DNA of 64,000 bases from Neisseriaceae bacterium (GCA_017991555.1 JAGOQM010000001.1:461534-525533); one strand, 5' to 3'; shown: positions 26,856 through 36,390, numbered from the stretch's first letter. Notes: generated from the sequence alone by a model not told the origin. Numbers and translations: made by a program.

Positions 26856-29800
26856 TTAACCCTTGCTGGGTACTTTTAGGCCCAGCCAGAACGCATACAG
26901 CGCGGGCAGAAACAGCAGGGTCAACACCGTGGCCGCCGCCAATCCCCCCATAATCGACAAGGCCATTGGCCCCCAAAGGGTCGAGGACACCAAGGGCACC
27001 ATCGCCAAAATCGCCGCCAACGCTGTCAACACCACCGGTCGGGTTCGGCGCACCGTTGCGTTCACCACGGCCTCCAGCGGTGCTTCGCCCGCAGCAATGT
27101 CACGGTCTATTTGATCAATCAAAATAATCGAGTTGCGCATAATCATGCCCGCCAATGCGATTAACCCCAATGTGGCCACAAAACCAAAAGGCGTACGCGT
27201 CAACAACAGCGTAAAGCTCACCCCGATTAACCCTAACGGGGCCGTCAGCATCACCATGAACATGCGGCTAAAGCTCTGTAATTGCCACATCAAAAAAACG
27301 GCCCAAAACAGCAGCATCACCGGCACCACCTTCGCGATGGCCGCATCCGCCTTACTGCTTTCTGCAATCGCGCCCCCCGTTTCTAAGGTATAACCTGTGG
27401 GCAGCGCCTGACTCAATGGTTGTAATAAGGCCAGCAGCTGCATCGATACATCAGGTGCCTGCGCGCCCTCTACGTCGGCGCGCACGCTGAGCGTCGGCAA
27501 ACGGTCACGCAGCCAGCGCCCACCCTCGGTTAACCCTGGTTCTGTCGTGGCCACCTGACTCAATAACAGTGGCTGCCCATTAACCAAGCCAAGATTGAGG
27601 TCGCCAAGCGCGCCCTCTGCGCCCCATTCTGCGGTTTCTGCCTTCACCACAACGTCGATTAATTCACTGCCCTCTCGAATCTGGGTGATCGTTTGCCCAT
27701 TGAGCAAGGTCAACACCGCTGCCGCAATCGTTTGGCGCTCAAGGCCCAAACTACGGGCGCGCTCCTGGTCAATGTGTAAGTCCATGCTTTTGACCCTTTC
27801 GTGCCACTGTAAATTAACCTCGCGCACGTTGGGGTGAGTGCGCATGACATCGCGTACGCGCTCGGCCCACAGCCTAACCACATCAGGCTCTGCCCCTTGT
27901 ACCCGAAACTGTACCGGATAGCCTACGGTAGGACCCATTTCTAAGCGATAAACCCGGGTACGAAAATGACCAAACTCGGCCAGAAGCTGCTGCCTTAATG
28001 CCAGCGCTAAAGCAGGCGCTTCGGCTAACGTGCGTGGATAGACGATTAATTGAGCATAGTTAAGCTTAGGGGTTTCAGGGTCCAGTGACAAATAAAACCG
28101 CGGTGAGCCAACGCCCACATAAGCGGTGATGTTTTGGACCCGCTCATCGGCCTGTAGAACCGCCTCTACTGCCTCAACCGCCTTTAAGGTCGCGGCATAG
28201 CTGGCGCCTTCCTCTAACTGTACATCAACCAGAATTTCCTCTCGGGGCGAATCGGGAAAAAACTGCTGCGGCACAAATTGAAAGGCCCATAGCGAAGCCA
28301 CAAAAGCCGTTAGCGTGATCAGAATGACGCGCCCTTTATGCACCACACACCCATAAATGACCTTTGTCAGCCATTGATGGCGGCGACTCATGGGCCGCTC
28401 AACCGATTGAGCAAGGCTGTAGCTGGGCAACAGTTTGAACCCTAAATACGGCGTAAACAGCACCGCCACCAGCCACGAAGTCAATAGCGCAATGCCCACC
28501 ACCCAGAAAATAGCGCCGGTAAACTCACTGGTTGAGGACAGGGCAAAGCCTACGGGCACAAAACCTGCGGCGGTGATTAAGGTGCCCGTCAGCATCGGCA
28601 TCGCCGTCGACGTCCAGGTAAAGGAGGCCGCTGCCAAGCGATCCCAGCCTGCCTCCATTTTCACCTGCATCATCTCCACCGCGATAATCGCGTCATCAAC
28701 CAGCAGCCCCAAAGCAATGATCAAGGCGCCCAGTGAAATTCGATGTAGGTCAATCGCCATGATCCACATCATAAAAAACGTCAGTCCCAGAACCAGCGGC
28801 ACCGATAAGGCCACCACCAAGCCAGTGCGCAAGCCTAAGGCCAAGAGGCTCACCGCCAATACGATGACCACAGCCAATAAAAAATGGCCTAAAAACTCGT
28901 TCACAGAGGCTTTGACCAGGCTGGGCTGATCCACTATTTTCTCAATGCTGATGCCTGCCGGCAGCTGAGCCGCCAGCGTGGCCATCAGCGCGTCTAAATC
29001 TTGGCCAAGCCGCAACACGTCACCGCCCTCAATCATCGACACCGCCAAACCCGTCACCCGTTCACCATTGCGCCGCATCGACTGCACCGGCGGCTCAATA
29101 AAGCCACGCTCAACGGTGGCGACATCGCCCAAGCGTAGCGTCTGCTGCCCCACCGCCAGCACGACATTTTCTAAATCGCTGCTGCCGGACAGGCCACCGC
29201 TAAGCGTGGTTTGGATGCGCGCCTGCGGGCCTTCCACCACGCCGGCCGGCAACAGCTTATTTTGGGCCGCCACCGCGGCCCATAGCGACGCCTGACTCAC
29301 CCCTAACTGCGCCAAGCGATCCTGGCTAAACCTCACATAAAACCGAGGGTCTTGCAGACCAAGCAACAGCGTTTTAGAGACATCAGGCAGCTTGACCACC
29401 TGCGCGCGCAGCGACAGTAATACCTGCTTAATCTGTACATCGTCATAACCATCGGCGTGCACGGCATAAATGGACCCAAAGGTGTCCCCAAAGTCATCAT
29501 TTACCAACGGCCCTTCCACGCCTGCTGGCAACAATGGCTGTAAGTCCGCCAGCCGCTTACGCGCCTGATACCAGCTTTTCGCCACCTCGGCCTGTCGGGT
29601 TGCATCGGTGAGCACCAAATACAGGGTCGCTGCGCCTGGCCGAACGTGGCTATTGACGTAGTCATGATGGGGCACTTCCTGTAAGGTCTGCTGGATTTTT
29701 TCCACCACCAAACGCTCCAGCTCAGGCACCGTTGCGCCTGGCCATCGCACCTCAATGGTCATCACCTTGATGGTAAGGCTTGGATCCTCTGCTCGGCCCA

Positions 29801-29903
29801 GCTGTAGATAGGCCATGGCCCCCAGCAGCAACGACAGCAACATGCCGAACACCATGAGGCTCCCGTGACGAATGGCCCAGCTCGATAAATTAAACCGCTT
29901 CAT
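26856..29903 (-). CDS. RND-family efflux pump inner-membrane transporter (AcrB-like)
   Basis: About 1015 residues with the RND layout: N-terminal helix, periplasmic loop (about 35-330), helices 2-6, a second periplasmic loop and helices 8-12. The proton-relay aspartates appear in LGLLVDDAIIAVEMM. PLVLGLTFFMMW, PMLTGTLITAAGF and the C-terminal RRTRPVVLTALAAILAMVPL and GLAAATVLTLLFLPALYAFW are also typical. The N-terminal LGRAEDPSLTIKVMTIEVRWPGAT is seen in a subgroup distinct from AcrB/MexB itself, so drug specificity should not be assumed. ATG 29903 overlaps the adaptor stop by ATGA. No outer-membrane channel gene follows, so a TolC-like protein encoded elsewhere is needed. Confidence 0.93.
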   Translation of the reverse strand: MKRFNLSSWAIRHGSLMVFGMLLSLLLGAMAYLQLGRAEDPSLTIKVMTIEVRWPGATVPELERLVVEKIQQTLQEVPHHDYVNSHVRPGAATLYLVLTDATRQAEVAKSWYQARKRLADLQPLLPAGVEGPLVNDDFGDTFGSIYAVHADGYDDVQIKQVLLSLRAQVVKLPDVSKTLLLGLQDPRFYVRFSQDRLAQLGVSQASLWAAVAAQNKLLPAGVVEGPQARIQTTLSGGLSGSSDLENVVLAVGQQTLRLGDVATVERGFIEPPVQSMRRNGERVTGLAVSMIEGGDVLRLGQDLDALMATLAAQLPAGISIEKIVDQPSLVKASVNEFLGHFLLAVVIVLAVSLLALGLRTGLVVALSVPLVLGLTFFMMWIMAIDLHRISLGALIIALGLLVDDAIIAVEMMQVKMEAGWDRLAAASFTWTSTAMPMLTGTLITAAGFVPVGFALSSTSEFTGAIFWVVGIALLTSWLVAVLFTPYLGFKLLPSYSLAQSVERPMSRRHQWLTKVIYGCVVHKGRVILITLTAFVASLWAFQFVPQQFFPDSPREEILVDVQLEEGASYAATLKAVEAVEAVLQADERVQNITAYVGVGSPRFYLSLDPETPKLNYAQLIVYPRTLAEAPALALALRQQLLAEFGHFRTRVYRLEMGPTVGYPVQFRVQGAEPDVVRLWAERVRDVMRTHPNVREVNLQWHERVKSMDLHIDQERARSLGLERQTIAAAVLTLLNGQTITQIREGSELIDVVVKAETAEWGAEGALGDLNLGLVNGQPLLLSQVATTEPGLTEGGRWLRDRLPTLSVRADVEGAQAPDVSMQLLALLQPLSQALPTGYTLETGGAIAESSKADAAIAKVVPVMLLFWAVFLMWQLQSFSRMFMVMLTAPLGLIGVSFTLLLTRTPFGFVATLGLIALAGMIMRNSIILIDQIDRDIAAGEAPLEAVVNATVRRTRPVVLTALAAILAMVPLVSSTLWGPMALSIMGGLAAATVLTLLFLPALYAFWLGLKVPSKG

Positions 29904-31039
29904 GGCAGACGCCCATCCCAAGCTTTAACCAACATGTGCTCGTCCAATCGATGCACGCCAGATACCACCACCCGCTCGCCCGCGACCACCCCACCACGTT
30001 CGGGCACCCAAAACGAATCGGTCTGCAAAGACGCCACTTCAACCCGCCGCGCCAGTAGCTGCTGGCTGCCGCGCGGCAGTATCCATACGCTGGACTGACC
30101 GTTCTGGGTAAACAGCGCCGTCAACGGCAGCTGCACATGCGCCACTTGATCGCTGACTTGAAAGCGAACGGTCGCACTCATGCCCAGCTTCGCCGAGGCT
30201 AAGCCGGCAGGCAGGCTCAGGCGCACTCGATAGCTACGACTGGCCTCCTCGGCGCTGGCGGCCACTTCCCGTACCACCCCCATCACCTCGGGCGCGTCCA
30301 TCGAGTTTAACGCCGTACCCGACAGGCTAATACGGGCTTCATCCCCCAGCGTGACCCCATTGATATAGCGCTCTGGCACCGCCACCGCCACCTCTTGCTC
30401 GGCCGTATCCGCCAACCACAGCACAGCTTGACCCGCCTCAACCACTTGACCCACCTCAAACGCCAGTCGCGACACCACCCCCGCCACAGGTGCCTGCAGG
30501 CGCGTGTCGCGCAAGCGTAACTGCGCTTGTGCGAACTGGCTTTGCGCCATGCCTTGCTGTGCTTGCGCCTGTTCGAAAGCAGCCTGAGCAGCATCCAATT
30601 GAGCCACTGCCAGTGCTTCGGCCAAAACCAAAGGCCGAATGCGCTGAAGTTCTTGCTGTGCCAACCGTAACGTCGCCTGCGCTGCCAACAGGCTTGAACG
30701 AGCCTGCGCCTGCGCCAGGCGCAAAGGTGCCTCATCCAATACCGCCAAAGTAGCCCCGGCCGGTACTCGCTGCCCCAACACCACCATTCTTTGCTGTATC
30801 CGCCCCGGAACCCGAAACGACAGCTCAGACGCCCGCCGCGCCACCACCTGCCCAGGCAATCGAAACCCTGGAGCCTGCACCTTCAGTTCTGCCACCACCA
30901 GCCTGACAGGCACGGCGGCATCGGCCGCCGTGTCGGCGGCGACACCACACCCGGTCACCGCCAGCAACAGGGTGCCCGGAACCAGCCATAAATAAAACTT
31001 TAAGCCAGCCTTATGCTGTATTGATACACGTTCATTCAT
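29900..31039 (-). CDS. RND efflux periplasmic adaptor lipoprotein (HlyD/AcrA family)
   Basis: About 379 residues. The N-terminus has a hydrophobic stretch with a lipobox-like VTGC, so it is probably a lipoprotein anchored in the inner membrane. Next are the split biotinyl-lipoyl domain (FRLPGQVVARRASELSFRVPGRI and LQAPVAGVVSRLAFEVGQVVEAGQ), an Ala/Gln-rich coiled-coil hairpin (about 100-180), and the beta-barrel and membrane-proximal regions. ATG 31039 with RBS AAGGAAA is chosen over an upstream start. It couples to the RND transporter by an ATGA overlap and is divergent from a TetR gene that probably controls both. Confidence 0.92.
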   Translation of the reverse strand: MNERVSIQHKAGLKFYLWLVPGTLLLAVTGCGVAADTAADAAVPVRLVVAELKVQAPGFRLPGQVVARRASELSFRVPGRIQQRMVVLGQRVPAGATLAVLDEAPLRLAQAQARSSLLAAQATLRLAQQELQRIRPLVLAEALAVAQLDAAQAAFEQAQAQQGMAQSQFAQAQLRLRDTRLQAPVAGVVSRLAFEVGQVVEAGQAVLWLADTAEQEVAVAVPERYINGVTLGDEARISLSGTALNSMDAPEVMGVVREVAASAEEASRSYRVRLSLPAGLASAKLGMSATVRFQVSDQVAHVQLPLTALFTQNGQSSVWILPRGSQQLLARRVEVASLQTDSFWVPERGGVVAGERVVVSGVHRLDEHMLVKAWDGRLP

Positions 31040-31096
31040 GCCATTTCCTTTACCGTAAGCAACGGACTTAGGCACGTCGCTGAGCACCCAAGGCTA

Positions 31097-31120
31097 ATTT
31101 TGTACTGTGTCGCACAAAAT
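31097..31120. promoter_or_regulatory. Candidate TetR operator in the RND/TetR divergent region
   Basis: A 24-bp inverted repeat with outer arms ATTTTGT (31097-31103) and ACAAAAT (31114-31120), containing an internal TGTG-TCG-CACA palindrome (31107-31117 by position of the inner arms). It lies between the divergent adaptor and TetR genes. Size and location fit a TetR dimer site; binding is inferred. Confidence 0.55.
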
Positions 31121-31145
31121 CATTTAAAGCATGAACCCTTTGGGT

Positions 31146-31151
31146 TATAAT
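31146..31151 (+). promoter_or_regulatory. Candidate -10 element of the TetR gene
   Basis: A perfect TATAAT 32 bp upstream of the TetR start and 26 bp past the candidate operator, so bound repressor would cover the -35 region. The -35 itself is poor. Confidence 0.4.
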
Positions 31152-31183
31152 CGTCAATCACTATTTTTTTTGGAGGCGTTAAA

Positions 31184-31810
31184 ATGGCTGAGAAACCTCG
31201 GGGCAGGCCCCGCGCTTATGATCCAGAACGTGCCTTAGAGGCCGCACTGTCTGTGTTTTGGCAAAAAGGCTACGCGGGCACTTCGCTCGACGCACTGGCA
31301 GAAGCCACCGGGATGAATCGCCCCAGCCTTTATGCCGGCCTAGGCGACAAACAAACCATTTATCTAAAGGCCATGACGCTGTTTCAAACCCAGGCTCAAG
31401 CACATTTTGCTGCCGCGCTACAACCACAGCCAGAGGACCAATCATTTGCCGATGTGATCTGTCGCTATTTGCATGCGGCGCTGGCATTAGAAGGACAGCA
31501 TGAGGCCTCAAACTTGTGTGGCTGCGCCGTCATTTCAACCGCCACGGCCGAAGCCTTAACCGATCCGTTAATCAGGCAAGCGCTTAACGACGTGTTGGCA
31601 CGCATTGATCAACAGCTCTTGAACAGCCTCAAAATGGCCCAAGCCGATGGCAGGCTAGACGCAGCCGTCGATGTATCCGCCCTGGCGTTTCTGTTGGCTG
31701 CCACCATGCAAAGCATTGGCCTACGCGCACGCGCGGGATTCGCTAACGAAGCCATTGCCCCCATGATCAAAAGCCTTGCCCACACACTCTGCCCACCGCC
31801 CTTGCGCTAA
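31184..31810 (+). CDS. TetR/AcrR family regulator, probable repressor of the RND pump
   Basis: 208 residues. The N-terminal HTH reads GRPRAYDPERALEAALSVFWQKGYAGTSLDALAEATGMNRPSLYAGLGDK, the subgroup found beside efflux and oxidoreductase genes. The C-terminal helical domain contains two cysteines (NLCGCAVIST, about 110-113) that might sense oxidants or electrophiles, which is speculative. Divergent from the RND adaptor gene with a palindrome between them. The ATG has RBS GGAGG (TTTGGAGGCG). Confidence 0.9.
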   Translation: MAEKPRGRPRAYDPERALEAALSVFWQKGYAGTSLDALAEATGMNRPSLYAGLGDKQTIYLKAMTLFQTQAQAHFAAALQPQPEDQSFADVICRYLHAALALEGQHEASNLCGCAVISTATAEALTDPLIRQALNDVLARIDQQLLNSLKMAQADGRLDAAVDVSALAFLLAATMQSIGLRARAGFANEAIAPMIKSLAHTLCPPPLR

Positions 31811-31940
31811 AACCCCAGCCACCGACACGCAACTCCGTTGGCCAATTCATGCTAAAATCATGCCGTTCATGATGTCTAAGCCACCTTAAAAGCATCGTGG
31901 CGCACAAGCGCCCTTCCGTCACAAAAGGAGACCCTCGGAG

Positions 31941-32378
31941 ATGAAACCCTATCCAAAATTCAGAGTGATTCTGGCCTATTTCTTCAGCGCCGGCATTGCT
32001 GGATTTATGGTAGCGTGCCTGTTCGGCCTGTACGACCTATTTAAAACCGTCCAGCCTTTTCATTCGCTCGGTGAACACTTACTGTCGGTTTTAAACTTTG
32101 GCCTCATCGCGGCCCTGCTGGCCCAGGCCATGTTTGCCATTGCGGCCCTGCTATTGGGCGTGATTGCCTGCGTTTTTAAAATGCAAAAAAGCGTGCGCCA
32201 CTATTTAATCCTGACCCTACTGGGCGGCTTATTCAGCGCGCTGACCGTTTTAGTCGTCGACTTCACCCCCACCAATACCTTGGGTTTTTATGCCTTAATG
32301 GGCGCAGCCACCGCGTGGCTAACCGCGCGACTGTGCCTGCCCAACAATGGGGTGTGCACCACCTATGACCCCAACTAG
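31941..32378 (+). CDS. Small inner-membrane protein with about four transmembrane helices
   Basis: A 145-residue protein I do not recognise. Hydrophobic helices lie at about 8-30, 50-80, 87-108 and 113-132, with a short basic loop (KMQKSVRHY) between helices 2 and 3. A strong RBS (AAGGAG with suitable spacing) precedes the ATG at 31941. It stands alone between the TetR gene and the convergent transporter genes. Codon use resembles that of its neighbours, so it is probably a real gene. Confidence 0.65.
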   Translation: MKPYPKFRVILAYFFSAGIAGFMVACLFGLYDLFKTVQPFHSLGEHLLSVLNFGLIAALLAQAMFAIAALLLGVIACVFKMQKSVRHYLILTLLGGLFSALTVLVVDFTPTNTLGFYALMGAATAWLTARLCLPNNGVCTTYDPN

Positions 32379-32558
32379 ACCTGACCCTGATCGCCAAGTC
32401 TGGCTGACCATGCCTTTAGCCCCCTTGCCAGCGGAGTGCTGGTGGTTTGGCCCTGGCCTGGACGGGCCAGCCTAAATCGCCCCGACCTTGATCGCTGCCG
32501 TGGCGCGGCGGGGTTGGGCCCACAAAAAAGGGCCACGCCTAAAATTAAGACGCAGCCC

Positions 32559-32580
32559 AAAAACATCAGCATGATGATGT
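32559..32580 (-). terminator. Possible weak terminator of the ActP-like gene
   Basis: On the minus strand, ACATCA/TGATGT (6-bp stem, 6-base loop) is followed by five T, just past the symporter stop. The stem is short, so confidence is low. The rest of 32379-32589 shows nothing recognisable. Confidence 0.35.
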
Positions 32581-32589
32581 TAAGGAAAA

Positions 32590-34143
32590 CTAGTGATCCT
32601 CTGCCGAATGAACGCCGTGGCCAGTATTGGCTTTAAACAGCACTTCATCGTAGTCGTCGGCCAGGTTCTGGTTACGACGGCCAATCAAGGTGCCGATATA
32701 CGCGCCCAAAAAGCCTAAAGGAATGGTGAAAATAGTGGGGTTGGCCATAGGGAAGATCGGGTCGCCGTGGAAAATACCCACGCCGGCGATCGGGTTCCAT
32801 ACGCTGGGGCTCAGCATCACCAACACCACTGAGCTAATCAAGCCCGTAGCCATGCCCATCACGGCGCCCACCACGTTGAAACGACGCCAGTAAATGGTCA
32901 GCAAAATCACCGGCAGGTTCGCGCTGGCGGCAATGCCCAGAGCCAATACCGACAAGAAAGCCACGTTTAAGGACTGTGCAAACAGCGCCAGGATAATCGA
33001 CACCGCCGCCACCCCAATCGACGCCACGCGCGCCACCATCACCTGTTGGCGTTGGGTCATCTTGCCATCTTTGATGATCTCGCCGTAAATGTCGTGCGCA
33101 AACGCCGAAGCCGAAGTCAACACCAGGCCCGACACCACCGCTAAAATGGTGGCAAACGCCACGGCAGAAATAAAGGCAAACAGGAAGTCACCGCCCACCA
33201 CTAGGGCCAACAACGGCGCCGCCATGTTGCCTGCACGGTTGGCCGCCATGATTTCATCCACCCCCACAAACGCCACGGCACCAAAGCCCAAGAAAATGGT
33301 CATGATGAAGAAGGCGCCAATAAACCAGGTCGAGTACACCACTGACTTACGTGCGGTTAAGGCGTCTTTCACGGTAAAGAAGCGCACCAACAAGTGCGGC
33401 AAACCAGCGGCACCAAACACCAGCGACATGTTAAAGGATATGGTGTCTAAGCCATTCTTAAACTGGTTACCGGCCTGCATGAAGTTCTCACCCAAAGGCG
33501 ACCCTGCCTTAACCACGGCAATCATTTCGCCCACGTTGAAGTTAAACTTGGCAAACACCAAGAAGGTCAGCAAGAACGAGCCGCCCAACAGCAACACCGC
33601 TTTGGTAATTTGCACCCAGCTGGTGGCGGTCATGCCGCCAAAAATCACGTAAATGGTCATCAGCGCCCCCACCAGCAGCACCGACACGGCATAGTCAATG
33701 CCAAGCAAGAGCTTAATCAAGCCACCGGCACCCACCAGTTGGGCAATCATGTAGAAAATCGAAATCACCAGCGTGCTTGACGCCGCCATGCCGCGAATTT
33801 TCTTGGATTTAAAGCGTGACGAAATCATGTCGGCCAGGGTGTATTTACCCAGGTTACGCAGCGGCTCGGCCACAAGGAACAGCAAGAACAAAAACGCCAT
33901 CAGGTTACCGGCACTCATGTAAAAGCCGTCAAATCCAACCAGCGCAATCGCGCCGGTGATGCCCAAGAAGGACGCCGCCGACATAAAGTCACCCGCCACG
34001 GCTAGGCCGTTTTGAGGTGCGGTTAAGCCACCGCCGGCGGTGTAGAAATCACTCGCACTTTTGGTTTTTTTGGCTGAAAAATAGGTAATGACTAAGGTAC
34101 CCACGATGATGCCAAAGAATAAGCTTAAAGAAAGTAGGCTCAT
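32590..34143 (-). CDS. ActP-like sodium:solute symporter (acetate or phenylacetate permease)
   Basis: 517-residue SSS-family transporter with about 13 helices. Family motifs: SDFYTAGGGLTAPQNGLAVAGDFMSAASFLG near the N-terminus, GGMTATSWVQITKAVLLL, AAGLPHLLVRFFTVKD, and ALGIAASANLPVILLTIYW. The sequence is closest in style to cation/acetate symporter ActP. The phenylacetate permease PaaL of pseudomonads is in the same family, and this gene lies just past paaE on the same strand, so phenylacetate uptake is a plausible alternative. It overlaps the DUF485 gene by ATGA. Confidence 0.85.
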   Translation of the reverse strand: MSLLSLSLFFGIIVGTLVITYFSAKKTKSASDFYTAGGGLTAPQNGLAVAGDFMSAASFLGITGAIALVGFDGFYMSAGNLMAFLFLLFLVAEPLRNLGKYTLADMISSRFKSKKIRGMAASSTLVISIFYMIAQLVGAGGLIKLLLGIDYAVSVLLVGALMTIYVIFGGMTATSWVQITKAVLLLGGSFLLTFLVFAKFNFNVGEMIAVVKAGSPLGENFMQAGNQFKNGLDTISFNMSLVFGAAGLPHLLVRFFTVKDALTARKSVVYSTWFIGAFFIMTIFLGFGAVAFVGVDEIMAANRAGNMAAPLLALVVGGDFLFAFISAVAFATILAVVSGLVLTSASAFAHDIYGEIIKDGKMTQRQQVMVARVASIGVAAVSIILALFAQSLNVAFLSVLALGIAASANLPVILLTIYWRRFNVVGAVMGMATGLISSVVLVMLSPSVWNPIAGVGIFHGDPIFPMANPTIFTIPLGFLGAYIGTLIGRRNQNLADDYDEVLFKANTGHGVHSAEDH

Positions 34144-34484
34144 TTGCTTAACTCCTCTTTGTGTTGCTGCAGGATGTCCAGCGCCATTTGGTCATACACC
34201 GTGGATTTTTTTACGTAAATCCAACCCAAGCCCCACACCACCAAAAACTGGCACAGTGCGAACACCCACACATAGGTAATGCCAAAAATGGTCGTGCCTT
34301 TTAGCCATGTGGTGTACGTCGCCAGCACGGGGAGCATAAAGTAAAATAATAGGAAAAAACACACTGCGGGCACCATAAAACTTTTCTTGCGGGCCAACAG
34401 GCGCTTGAATTCTGGCGTTTGCACCAGCTTAGTGTAATCAGGATGGGGCGAGCCCGCCTGTGGTTCTGACGTTGAGTGATGCAT
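34140..34484 (-). CDS. yjcH: DUF485 membrane protein (YjcH-like) partner of the symporter
   Basis: 114 residues with two transmembrane helices (about 38-58 and 70-92). The sequence around YTKLVQTPEFKRLLARKKSFMVPAVCFFLLFYFMLPVL is characteristic of DUF485 proteins, which are encoded beside ActP-type symporters (yjcH-actP in E. coli) and may assist them. The ATGA overlap with the symporter shows tight co-expression. The 266-bp upstream gap to paaE holds no gene and may contain its promoter. Confidence 0.92.
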   Translation of the reverse strand: MHHSTSEPQAGSPHPDYTKLVQTPEFKRLLARKKSFMVPAVCFFLLFYFMLPVLATYTTWLKGTTIFGITYVWVFALCQFLVVWGLGWIYVKKSTVYDQMALDILQQHKEELSK

Positions 34485-34750
34485 GATGTCTCCTCTATAA
34501 AGATCATGACTTTGTAATGGTTAAACCACGTCAACCCACTTCTTTTTTAAGGCAAAGTGGTGTCGCTTAGGTTGAGTAACACAAACCGCTTTTAAAAACC
34601 TCTGGCTGCGGTCGCCAGCCGCCTATTGTAGTGAAGGTCATCACCTTGATTTAGATGAAATAACGCTGACGCCATACCTTTAGGCTATGAACACTAATTT
34701 TCAATTCAAACGCAGCATTGCCTGACCGTCTAGGCCAGGCGCTGTCTTAC

Positions 34751-35863
34751 TTAACGTTCGTCGTAGCTGATGACCAAGTTTTTACTTTGGGCACGGGCCT
34801 GACAGCTCAAGACAAAGCCTTGCGCCACTTCATCCGCTTCTAAGGTGTAGTTTTTGTCCATGCTCACTTCGCCTTCGACCACTTTGGCACGACAGGTACA
34901 GCACACCCCTGCTTTACACGAATACGGCAGATCCAACCCTAGGTTCAAGGCGGCATCCAGCAAATGCTCTTGCTCGCTGACTTTCAGCTCGTGGCGCACG
35001 CCGTCCAACACCACGGTGAGGTTAATGTCACGCACCAGCTCGGCTTCAGTCGTGCCGCTGTTAAAGCGCACGGTATTTTTGGTGTGCATGGCCGAACCCG
35101 TGTTAAAGCGTTCGCTGTAAATACGCTCTTTAGGCACGTCCAGCGCCACCAAAGCAGCCTCGGTGGCGTCAATCATGGCTTCTGGACCACAAATAAACAC
35201 TTCATCCATGCTGGCGGCGGGCAACAGTGCCGCCACCAAGGCATTGATTTTGTCGCCATCAATACGCCCTTGCAGTAAGTCCACTTCTTGCGCTTGCTGC
35301 GACAGCACGTGGATCAGCGTCAAGCGATCGGGGTAACGGTCTTTTAAGTCCTGTAGCGCTTCGTTAAACATCACGCTGCTGGTGCGGCGGTTGCCGTAAA
35401 TCAGGGTAAATTTAGCGTTCGGCTGTTCTTCCAAAGTGGTGGCCGCAATCGACAAGATCGGGGTAATCCCAGACCCAGCCGCAAAGCCAACGCGGTGCAA
35501 GGCGCGCGCTTTCTTGACCACGAAGCGACCCTCTGGCGGCATCACGCTGATTTGATCGCCCACCTTCAGGCTCTGGGCGGCCCAGTTCGAAAACAGGCCA
35601 CCATCAACGGCGCGGATGCCCACTTCCAGCTCACCATGAGCGTGTAAGCGGCTGCGAGGACTGCTGATGGAATAGGTACGGCGAACTTCTTCACCTTCAA
35701 TGGTGGTTTTTAGGGTCAAAAATTGACCCGGTTCAAAATGGAATTGCGCGCGCGCTTCGGTCGGAATCGCGAACGTAATCGCCACCGAGTCGGCGGCTTC
35801 GGCCAAAACCTGCTTGACCTTTAAATCGTAAAATCGTGGCGTAGACGCGGTTTGTGCGTTCAT
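34751..35863 (-). CDS. paaE: Phenylacetyl-CoA epoxidase reductase PaaE
   Basis: Iron-sulfur flavoprotein that passes electrons from NADPH to the PaaAC oxygenase. The N-terminal half has ferredoxin-reductase motifs (RRTYSISSPRSR for FAD; GITPILSIAATTL and FICGPEAMI for the nucleotide). The C-terminal domain is a plant-type [2Fe-2S] ferredoxin with the cysteine set in LPYSCKAGVCCTCRAKVV and a last Cys in FVLSCQA. 370 residues. ATG 35863 has AAGGGG at good spacing. It is the last gene of the paa operon. Confidence 0.96.
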   Translation of the reverse strand: MNAQTASTPRFYDLKVKQVLAEAADSVAITFAIPTEARAQFHFEPGQFLTLKTTIEGEEVRRTYSISSPRSRLHAHGELEVGIRAVDGGLFSNWAAQSLKVGDQISVMPPEGRFVVKKARALHRVGFAAGSGITPILSIAATTLEEQPNAKFTLIYGNRRTSSVMFNEALQDLKDRYPDRLTLIHVLSQQAQEVDLLQGRIDGDKINALVAALLPAASMDEVFICGPEAMIDATEAALVALDVPKERIYSERFNTGSAMHTKNTVRFNSGTTEAELVRDINLTVVLDGVRHELKVSEQEHLLDAALNLGLDLPYSCKAGVCCTCRAKVVEGEVSMDKNYTLEADEVAQGFVLSCQARAQSKNLVISYDER

Positions 35864-35874
35864 CACATCACCCC

Positions 35875-36390
35875 TTAATAAGGTTTAAAATAGTCGAATG
35901 GCTCTTGGCAGCTTAGGCACTTATACAAGGCTTTACACGCCGTTGACCCAAATTCGGCCGACACCACCGTCTGCGTAGACCCACACTGAGGGCAAGGAAT
36001 TGCAGGCGCGGCGGCGGGCTTTTGCATAAATTGAATGACGTTGACCTGCGCGCCACAGCTTTGCTGTTGTGGCGGCGCAATGCCATAGGCCCTGAGCTTC
36101 TCTTTGGCGACATCGGTCATCCAGTCGGTGGTCCAAGCGGGTGCTAATTTGGTGATGACCTGGCCTTTAACCCCCGCCTCGGCCAGCACCGCTTTAACAT
36201 CGTCTTCAATCTGACCCATCGCTGGACAGCCGCTGTAGGTCGGCGTGATCACCACGTCGAAGCCTGACTCAGTGGCGATCACCTCGCGCAAGATGCCCAG
36301 TTCGCGCAGCGACACCACCGGAATCTCGGGGTCGGTGACCTGTTCCAGCAAGGCCCAAACGTCTGCCGTGTTTAGCTCAAGCTGTGTCAT
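35875..36390 (-). CDS. paaD: Phenylacetate degradation protein PaaD
   Basis: 171-residue protein needed for the epoxidase, thought to help iron-sulfur maturation. The N-terminal part is MIP18/DUF59-like (EQVTDPEIPVVSLRELGILREV, PTYSGCPAMGQIEDDV). The C-terminus has four cysteines as two CxxC pairs (PCPQCGST, KCLSCQEPFDYFKPY) plus Cys in STACKALY. It lies 6 bp after paaC and 11 bp before paaE. Confidence 0.95.
   Translation of the reverse strand: MTQLELNTADVWALLEQVTDPEIPVVSLRELGILREVIATESGFDVVITPTYSGCPAMGQIEDDVKAVLAEAGVKGQVITKLAPAWTTDWMTDVAKEKLRAYGIAPPQQQSCGAQVNVIQFMQKPAAAPAIPCPQCGSTQTVVSAEFGSTACKALYKCLSCQEPFDYFKPY

Noticed and set aside
28435..28929. 164-codon plus-strand frame opposite the RND transporter
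   Set aside because: Antisense to a well-supported transporter domain; Thr/Lys/Ala-rich with no family features.
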